A program made the position numbers and the translations under genes. From Gaeumannomyces sp. JS-464 (taxonomy: Eukaryota > Ascomycota > Sordariomycetes > Magnaporthales > Magnaporthaceae), in contig NGZR01000008.1 in the NCBI GenBank assembly GCA_002197995.1, positions 1 through 64,000 on the forward strand: a DNA stretch of 64,000 nucleotides, in the 5' to 3' direction. Below the pieces are notes generated by a model. It was not told the DNA's origin. It saw only the letters and a list, made by a program, of their open reading frames with translations, and ran no database searches. Positions 56,836 to 64,000 of the stretch are shown here, piece after piece. How positions within the stretch are numbered: the first letter of the stretch is position 1; every line of letters begins with the position of its first letter.

Positions 56836-58399
56836 GGGGCGCGGCGCTAGTCGAAAGGGAGAATGGCAACGAAGGTAATAGCAGGGAGCGCCAGGATGGA
56901 ATTGACGGCAAAAGTGATGTCCACAGACGATTTACATAAAAACGAAGGGTAAAGACGGCAAGGTTTAAAGCAAACCTTGGATCGGGGGAAGAAAACGGGT
57001 GCCACAGAAGGTTGAAAGGCTGCGTCAAACGGGCTGAAGTCTCAGCCAACCACGGCGCCGCCCCCCGCTCGTTCGCCCCGTCGTCCGTTTGCTCGCGGGC
57101 GGTCAGACGCAGCCGCAGCCCTCAACAGCTTTCTGTCTTTGTCTTGGCATCAAATCCGTGAACCAAGGTCGCTGCGCTCCGCATCTCGCATGAACAAGCC
57201 GAACGGCCGCTCGCCTCGGCTGGTAGGCCTCCCGCATGATGGGGGGATGTCCAGACACAGAGCAGGCACAACCCAGTGACCAGGATGCTCGAGAAATGTA
57301 ATGCCTTTTCGATCGCCACTGCACTGCTATTAACATGATGTGTGCTGCCAAACAAAGCCTTGGAGTTTCCATCGGTACTGTGTGCTTTTGACTACCTAAT
57401 TACTTCCGAGGTCATTTTGGTATGCCGCTCCCGTAATCCCATGGTGATGCTTCCTTGTCCGCCCACACTTCTCCTCGTTATCCCGATGCCCTCCATTTTT
57501 CCTTCCCAGCAAGTCTTGCTTGGGTTGCCGAGACCAAGATATATGCTTGCGTTTCTCTTGGATCTGGAAATCAGGCAGCAACGTTTGTGTAGAAGCCACT
57601 CAGGCGTCCGATGTAATCATCAACTTGCTCCTTGGAATCGTATTAGATCTGGGTGCGGCCCGGGGTGGCGGTAACTACTGTAATTAGACGGTAAGTTGGA
57701 GATTGTACGAGAGACAGAACGGTCAGTAGTGTGGGCATATATTACCTGTGTATCCCTCCACAGCCTCCGTAGCATCGTGCTCGTCGAGGCAGCATTAGAT
57801 ACAGCTGGCCGGCTGTCTTGGGAATTATGGAAGCAACAAAAGGAGGTTAGATGGCTTCAGGGGAACGTTCCCATCAGCAACATCAGCTTCTGCTTGTTAA
57901 GGGCCAGACAAGACAGCGGGATAGCAGGTCGTCTGTATCAGTGGGGGATGCGGGAGTGGCCCGGGAATCATGGAAGCGATGAAAGAAGGTTCCAGGGAAG
58001 GATTCCATTAACTTGACTTCCCGTTGTCAAGACCCCTTTGAAAGAACGGGCCAGCAGACCATCTGCATCGAAAAGGGGACACGGCGTGTCTGGAAAAGAA
58101 AAACCTGGCGATAGGACGTCAAGCGGAAAAGATGGTGGACAGCGCTCTGGTGGCATGCACCGACGTAAAGAAACACGAAAGCACAGACAACACATCCAAA
58201 CACAGACACAGCATGGGCACCAGACACTTTGCGTGCAAGAGCGGACGAGAACAGATGCATGTATATCAACAATATCACCAGAGATGTCCCTGACGGACGC
58301 CGACCGCATCAAGCAACAAGCTGAACAAGGATGCAAGAAGCCCTAACGCCAACCACAACTCCATGACATGCTCGACAAAAACTAGATACACGTGAGCCA
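56836..58399. other. 1.6-kb intergenic region
   Basis: No supported gene. Two imperfectly similar segments (about 57810-57860 and 57945-58010, sharing GGGAAT-ATGGAAGC and GGAAGGTT-like pieces) hint at decayed repeat DNA, unassigned. Confidence 0.5.
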
Positions 58400-59971
58400 T
58401 CAGTCGTCCGGGGTGCCCGGCCTGCTGGCAAAGTACATGGGCTGCTTCTTGGAGCTGTCGTCCTCCTCGTCCTCGGGCCCAAAGTTGGTGACGCTGAACT
58501 TGGGCACCGGCCGCATCTCGCGCGTGAGCATGCCGCTCCTGCTGTTGCGCACCTTGCGCGCCCGCTCGCGCTCCTTCTCCTTGGCCAGCAGCGCCCTCTC
58601 GGCCTCGTCGTCCAGCATGGTGCCCTCGATGCTGATGTAGCCGTGGTCGCCGGCCGTGCCCACGTCGTAGTTCTTGATGCGGAACCGCAGCTTGCCCTGG
58701 ACGCGCCGGCCCTCGGCGTCGACCCAGTAGCCCGTCGCGTGCATCTGCTGCAGGCTGTTCTCGAGATCCTCCGGGCCCTCCTCGTCGTCGTTGTTAGGCC
58801 CGTCTTGGCCGTTGACCTGCGACGACACGCCGGTCGCGTCGTCGGCGGTCTTCTTGCCGGCGTTGCGGAAGCGGGCCTTCTTGGCGTCCTCGGCGCGCTG
58901 CACGACGTCGACGAAGCGCCAGCCGCGGGGCACGCGCCTGGCCTCGAGGCTGGCGTTGAAGCGGCCCCAGCAGACGACTCCCAGGTGGCCCTCGCTGTGC
59001 AGGTTGACGGTGCCCTCCATCCAGGCGCCGCGGCGGGGCAGAAAAAGATAGACCTCGGCGGTGAGCCAGCCGAACCCGACGGCGTACTCGTCCCTGCACG
59101 CCAGCACGGTCGGGGTGCGGTCGGTGGGCGGGGCGCGGGGGTCTGCGCGGGTCGGGGTCTCGGCCAGGGTGACGTGGCGGTAGTCGAGGAGGACGCCCTT
59201 GAGGAGTGGCGAGTAGTGGTTCAGCAGCGGCTTGAGGTGCTGCTCGGCCACCTTTGTGAGCGGCTGGTCGAAGCCTGAGGGGAAGAGCGGCACGTAGAGC
59301 GACACGGTCTGGGTGACGAAGGGGAACTCGGGCTTGGCGGGCGCATGCGCTGGCTGGAGGACGCCTCCGGGGGCCTGGCGCGGTGCTGCTGCGTCGTCGT
59401 CGACGTCCATGCCGTCGTTGTCTGGCCCCTCGCTGTCTTCTTCGGCGTCTTGGGGCTGGGGCCTTTGCGCCGAAGATTTGAGGGTCTCTGCGGCTGCTGT
59501 CTCCTCCGCCGTGGCAGACGCCTTTCTCCTTGAGCGCTTCTTCTTCTTCTCAGACACCTCGGCGACGGCTTCCTCCTCGGGCTCGGCTGCTGCTTCTGGC
59601 TCCTCCTCGGTGTCGACGGCATTGCTCTCCTCGGCGGCCTTTTTGGCCCTGCGCTTCTCCTTCTTAGACTTTTTGGATTTTATGGGTGTTTCGGCCACAA
59701 CCTCGTCGGCGTCTTCTGGCTCGGGAGCGACCGGGTCGGCGCCATGCTTGTTCTTGTGCTTCTTCTTCTTATCCTTCTTGGACTTGGCTGCTTCCTCCTC
59801 CCCATTCGCCTCGGACGCCTCCAGGACAGGGACGGCCTCGCTCTTCGACCGCTTGTGCCTCCGCGGAGTCGTGAGCTCCTCCTCCTCTCGTGCTCGCTTC
59901 TTTTCCTTCTTGGACTTCTTTTCCAGCTTGTGGGAGGCCGCAGAGGGCTCGGTGTCAACGGCTGAAGGCAT
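58400..59971 (-). CDS. rpa43: RNA polymerase I subunit RPA43
   Basis: 523 residues, intronless and intact. The start is the ATG at 59971 (MPSAVDTEPSAASHKLEKKS); an upstream in-frame ATG at 60088 adds a segment without family character. Residues 1-215 are a lysine-, glutamate- and alanine-rich low-complexity region with repeated nuclear-localisation-like KKDKKKKHK and KSKKSKKEKRR runs. The conserved part begins at about 225: FPFVTQTVSLYVPLFPSGFD, LKGVLLDYRHVTL, YAVGFGWLTAEVYLFLPRRG, GTVNLHSEGHLGVVCWGRFN (the S1-like OB fold), and WVDAEGRRVQGKLRFRIKNY. Together with RPA14-type partners it forms the Pol I stalk that contacts Rrn3 for rRNA transcription in the nucleolus. The N-terminal extension is long compared with the ~326-residue yeast protein. 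Confidence 0.92.
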   Translation of the reverse strand: MPSAVDTEPSAASHKLEKKSKKEKKRAREEEELTTPRRHKRSKSEAVPVLEASEANGEEEAAKSKKDKKKKHKNKHGADPVAPEPEDADEVVAETPIKSKKSKKEKRRAKKAAEESNAVDTEEEPEAAAEPEEEAVAEVSEKKKKRSRRKASATAEETAAAETLKSSAQRPQPQDAEEDSEGPDNDGMDVDDDAAAPRQAPGGVLQPAHAPAKPEFPFVTQTVSLYVPLFPSGFDQPLTKVAEQHLKPLLNHYSPLLKGVLLDYRHVTLAETPTRADPRAPPTDRTPTVLACRDEYAVGFGWLTAEVYLFLPRRGAWMEGTVNLHSEGHLGVVCWGRFNASLEARRVPRGWRFVDVVQRAEDAKKARFRNAGKKTADDATGVSSQVNGQDGPNNDDEEGPEDLENSLQQMHATGYWVDAEGRRVQGKLRFRIKNYDVGTAGDHGYISIEGTMLDDEAERALLAKEKERERARKVRNSRSGMLTREMRPVPKFSVTNFGPEDEEDDSSKKQPMYFASRPGTPDD

Positions 59972-60742
59972 GGTGGGCGTCTGGGAGTTTGTTGGGCCGA
60001 TTGCCCACAGCAGTTGGGCGACAAGAGTCGAGATGGCTTCTTTTTTTGGCGGCAGTAAAAGCGAGGCTCTCTGAAAGTCGCGATGCAAAGTCCAATTTTT
60101 TTTAGTGGGCCGCGCCGTGGAGTGGGGTCGCGGTACCTGTTCCAGTCTGGACTAGCGCAATTGAAGGGAGCACAGTAGGTGTCTGGCCGTGCGCACTCGG
60201 CTGCGTACGGTGCGCTGATATTGAGTTGAGAGCAGGCTTTGCGGCCAGTCTGATAAGCTGGAGGTGCAGCCGGCCAGCAAGAGATGGAGAGCAGGGCCAG
60301 AGCCAAAGGACAGAAATCCCTGGGCTCAGCATCTCTGGCCGCTTCGATCCAATCACAAAAGCGGCAGCACCCATCGTCCATCGTCCAGCACCTGTCGTCC
60401 GTCGTCCGATTTTCTACCAGCTTGAGCCTTGCGCGCCGGTCTCGTGAGAGCATGGGGAAGAGGCGACATCGATCCCTCTCGTCTTCCCCTTTTGCTAGCA
60501 CAGCAGACAGGCCAGACAGGCCAGACAGCCGGCTCTCGTCGGTGAGCAAGCCGCTACCCGCGACCGCACGACGCTTGCCCTTGACTGCCTTTACTCAGCA
60601 GCCCGCGCGGCGCGAGGCGACACGACTCGCAGCTTGGCTGCTGCGGGCGGCAGAAGTTGCAGCGCAGGCAGGCCGTCGGGCAGAAAGGCGCGCGAGGCAA
60701 GCAGAACAGACCAGACCAGACCAGACCAGCTGGACCCAGCAA
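59972..60742. promoter_or_regulatory. shared upstream region of divergent rpa43 and ssn3
   Basis: 770 bases between divergent starts. It contains short tandem repeats: GGCCAGACA three times near 60508-60530 and CCAGA about four times near 60708-60729, just before the ssn3 ATG. No TATA seen, in keeping with housekeeping promoters. Both genes serve transcription, so co-regulation is conceivable but not shown. Confidence 0.5.
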
Positions 60743-63300
60743 ATGACGCTCACGAACCCACCATCGGGGGCGTCAGGCGGGCCGGGCTCTGCGGCGGCGC
60801 CAAGGAGCCAGCAGGCGCAGCCGTTGAAGCGCAGCGTCCAGGCCACTTTCGATGGTGAGTTGGGCGTGTCTCTGTTGATTTGCGTCTTTGTTTCTTTTCT
60901 TTTGTTTCGCCCGCCCCATCCAGCATGCTAGCCAGCCCAAACCCGCCTGGACTGGGCCTCTGCAGCAGCCCCAAGGCATGCCCTGCAAGGGGCTCACTAG
61001 TCCGTCTGCCTGCCTGCTTTTTCTGCCCTGGTCTTGGGCTGCCTCCATCCCTCTTCCTCTCCGCGGCCCACGATCAAATTCAGCCCACACTCTCTCTCGC
61101 CCTTCCTCCTTCGTCGTTTGGCCTGCACCCCATCTGCCTAAGCCCAAGGCCCCCACCACCCCCGGCCACGACCCTCCCCTCCAGAGATCCCCCCGCTTGT
61201 GGAACCAGCCGTGCAGGGGACAGACAGCAAGCCAGGGCGGGCCAGGGCGGTGGCTGCCGCCACAAGATGCATCCGCGAGATCTGCATGCCGTGTCCATGC
61301 CAGCTGCAGCCCCGTCCCGAAACCGCCAACGACAGAGCTGCCTCCATATATAACGCATATGCATGACCACCCCTATAAAAACCCGGCCTCCCCTCCTCCT
61401 GGGCTCTGATCCGCACACCGCCCCGTCCGTTGCCTCCCCTCTTCTACCACGCCCTGCTCTTCCGACGCATCCGGGCCTCGACACCCGCCCGTCGCCTGCT
61501 GGTCCTGCCTGTCATACGGAGCCCAGTGGGCGAGGCCTAGCCGGGCCGGGCCGGTGCTGCCCTCCCAGAGCGCCGACTACAAGTAGGCCGGTGGTCCGGC
61601 AGCCTGCAGCCGTCGAGACTGGTCAGGGAACATCAACCCGCGAGCCAACGCGCCTCTCTCTCTTAGTTCCGCCCATCATGAGGCCATACGGGACTCCACA
61701 ATGTGCTTACTGCCCCATCCCGTGTTTCCTTAGTCCGCCAAGCCCATGAATTTGCGTTGCCGCTTGTCCGCTGGTGTAGCGTAGCACCCGCCACGCGAGC
61801 ATGAACCAGAACCAGTCGCTCCGGTCGCTGTCACACGCAGACGACAGCATCGTTTGCCAACTCATCATCCTCCATGTCGATGCGTGATCCTGGGCCATCC
61901 TTTTCACTAACCCTCTCCCGACAGACCCAGCCGACCGCGGCACCGGCCCGACGGGCTACCAGAGCAAGGTGCGGGTGATGGACAAGTACAAGGTCATCGG
62001 CTTCATCAGCAGCGGCACGTACGGGCGCGTGTACAAGGCGCTCGGGCGGCAGGGCCAGGCGGGCGAGTTCGCCATCAAGAAGTTCAAGCCCGACAAGGAG
62101 GGCGAGCAGGTGTCGTACACAGGCATCTCTCAATCGGCGGTGCGCGAGATGGCACTCTGCTCGGAGCTGAGCCACCAGAACGTGATCCGGCTCGTCGAGA
62201 TCATCCTCGAGGACAAGTGCATCTTCATGGTGTTTGAGTACGCCGAGCACGACCTGCTGCAGATCATCCACCACCACACGCAGCAGCCAAAGCACCCGAT
62301 CCCGCCCCAGACCATCAAGAGCATCATGTTCCAGCTGCTCAACGGCTGCCAGTACCTGCACACCAACTGGGTCCTGCACCGCGACCTCAAGCCCGCCAAC
62401 ATCATGGTCACGTCGGCGGGCGAGGTCAAGATCGGCGACCTAGGCCTGGCCCGGCTGTTCTGGAAGCCGCTGCGCTGCCTATATGACGGCGATAAGGTCG
62501 TCGTCACCATCTGGTACCGCGCGCCTGAGCTGCTGCTGGGGTCCAAGCACTACACGCCCGCCGTCGACATGTGGGCCGTCGGCTGCATCTTTGCCGAGCT
62601 GCTCTCGCTGCGGCCCATCTTCAAGGGCGAGGAGGCCAAGATGGACGCCGGCAAGAAGACGATGCCCTTTCAGCGCAACCAGATGCAAAAGATTGTCGAC
62701 ATTGTCGGCCTCCCCACTAAGGAGCGCTGGCCGCTGCTGCCCAACCTGCCCGACTACCAGCACCTCTCGAGCCTCCAGCAGCCGCTGCCCGGTGGCGGCG
62801 GCGGCCACGGCCACGGCCACGGCCACCACGGCCACCACCAGAGTCACTACGGCGGCAGCGGGTCTCGCGGCGGCAACCCGGGCGCGTCGTCGTCATCGTC
62901 GTCGTCTTCGTCGTCCTCGTCGGTGGCGGGCCACTCGAACCTGGACAAGTGGTACTACCACACCATCTCGCAAGGCCAGACGTCGGGGCCGATGCAGCAC
63001 CCCCCGCCGGGTAGCCCGGCGTCGCTGGGCGTCGAGGGCTACCGGCTGCTGGCGGGCCTGCTCGAGTACGACCCGGAGCGGCGGCTGACGGCGGCGGCGG
63101 CGCTGCAGCACCCCTTCTTCTCGACCGGCAGCGACCGGCCAAGCAACAACTGCTTCGAGGGCTGCAAGGCCGAGTACCCGCACCGCCGCGTCAGCCAGGA
63201 CGACAACGACATCCGCACCGGCAGCCTTCCCGGGACCAAGCGCAGCGGCCTGCCCGACGACTCGCTCGTGCGGCCCGGGAAGCGCGTCAAGGAGAATTAG
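60743..63300 (+). CDS. ssn3: Mediator cyclin-dependent kinase SSN3 (CDK8)
   Basis: Exon 2 (61925-63300) encodes the kinase. VGFISSGTYGRVYKA-type glycine loop, FAIKKFKPDKEGEQ with the ATP lysine, SQSAVREMALCSEL (the C-helix form of CDK8), HRDLKPANIMV with catalytic Asp191, GDLGLARLF (DLG, not DFG) and VVTIWYRAPELLLGSKHY identify SSN3/CDK8 rather than cell-cycle CDKs. Exon 1 (60743-60854, MTLTNPPSGASGGPGSAAAP) is inferred: donor GTGAGT and acceptor CCGACAG give matching phase and 495 residues. Its 1070-base intron is very long for this genome. Between subdomains X and XI lies a Gly/His-rich and polyserine insert (62793-62928). The kinase pairs with cyclin C (SSN8) in the nucleus and phosphorylates RNA polymerase II CTD and activators. 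Confidence 0.9.
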
Positions 63301-64000
63301 GGGGAATGCTCTGTTGTTCAACCCATACGAGGCTGTTACCGAAGCAAGCGTCCTTGAATCCTGTGGGGTTATGTTTTTGTTTAGTTGACGTAGCGTGTCG
63401 TGTAGTCCGTCGTCGTACGAGCTGCACTTTCTTTTATCCAGGGGCCAGCCTCTCGTGGCGTTCTTCCTGGGGCAAACCCGGGTTACTACGGCGTTTGGAG
63501 TTGTCTGGGTACAAGAGTTGGGACCCCAATATTATTTTCTTGTTATTTTACATCTAAGCACACATGTCGATCGGGCCAGACATCTTGCCCTAGTCGGATG
63601 GCTACGCACCCCCTCCTTGAGCACTGTTATTGTTCATATTAGGTCATGTCTAGTATTCCCGCGGTGGATCAGGGGAACAGCACCGAATGCCACTCTGCGA
63701 CCAACGGGGAATACAGGAAATCATGCATCAACAACTGTTTCCCACACCCTCACTCGCTCAAAGCCCATCAGGCGACTATCCGCCTGAAAACTGTTGCCTG
63801 CAGCATAGGGAAACAAAAAGGATGTAGAGCCATGGTATTCTTTTCTTCGCTGGGGCCTAGAAAAAAAAAAGAAGAAAAAAGGGACAAAGCACGCAACTAC
63901 TCAAGCAACCATCATCCCCACACTTTCTCCTCCGTCTCCTTCCACAGCCACAACATCCACGGACCCAAAAAGCACACAAACTAGTGAAATCTGTCTTTGC
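63301..64000. other. 3' flank of ssn3, no further gene seen
   Basis: No supported coding sequence. An A-rich run AAAAAAAAAAGAAGAAAAAA at about 63861-63880 and CA-rich sequence near the window end could be the leader of a gene starting beyond 64000, but this cannot be judged. Confidence 0.5.

Overview
This window is the end of a chromosome of a filamentous ascomycete, most likely a Sordariomycete. It opens with the repeat CCCTAA read inward from base 1. The genes are GC-rich and compact, with introns of 50-95 bases carrying GTRNGT-type donors and CTAAC-type branch points. The protein families are typical of Pezizomycotina: HET-domain, DUF3500, P450 and F-box proteins. The transposons carry the C-to-T and G-to-A decay expected of repeat-induced point mutation (RIP). 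The CDK8 and desaturase proteins look closest to those of Sordariomycetes, possibly Magnaporthales, but that placement is from memory and weak.

Layout. Bases 1-43 are telomere repeats joined directly to a gypsy retroelement that begins in its reverse transcriptase. Bases 44-9400 are extremely AT-rich, RIP-degraded transposon DNA: a chromodomain gypsy pol split by a complete Fot1/pogo transposon (2282-4142, TA duplication, 47-base terminal inverted repeats), two tRNA-like fossils, an inverted pair of LTRs around a gag fossil, and the C-terminal half of a second pogo-type transposase. Bases 9690-15797 are a GC-rich Tad-like LINE inserted inside that second transposase, with a 15-base target duplication; the N-terminal half of the transposase resumes at 15798-16166.

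From 16.4 kb the window holds ordinary genes. In order they are: MFS sugar transporter (-), decayed F-box/LRR gene (+), alpha/beta hydrolase (+), GH17 glucanase (+), DUF3500 protein (-), HET protein (-), secreted nuclease/phosphatase-fold protein with three repeats (-), GNAT acetyltransferase (-), small secreted four-cysteine protein (+), P450 (-), fatty-acid desaturase (+), internally deleted amidohydrolase (+), coiled-coil protein (-), BBE-type FAD oxidase (-), amino-acid permease (-), secreted phospholipase A2 (-), C3H1/RBR ubiquitin ligase (-), RNA polymerase I subunit RPA43 (-) and the Mediator kinase SSN3/CDK8 (+). The first 40 kb is accessory in character (secreted enzymes, transport, incompatibility, lipid and redox enzymes). 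The last 10 kb is core housekeeping, so the window runs from subtelomere into conserved chromosome. No biosynthetic cluster with a backbone enzyme is visible.

A recurring oddity is that eight otherwise well-conserved genes each carry one or more single-base frame breaks, mostly one missing base in a short G/C or T run, with catalytic motifs intact on both sides. Correcting them gives a whole number of codons in every case. This looks more like uncorrected consensus errors of a long-read assembly than like pseudogenes, and it should be resolved before any of these genes is called dead.
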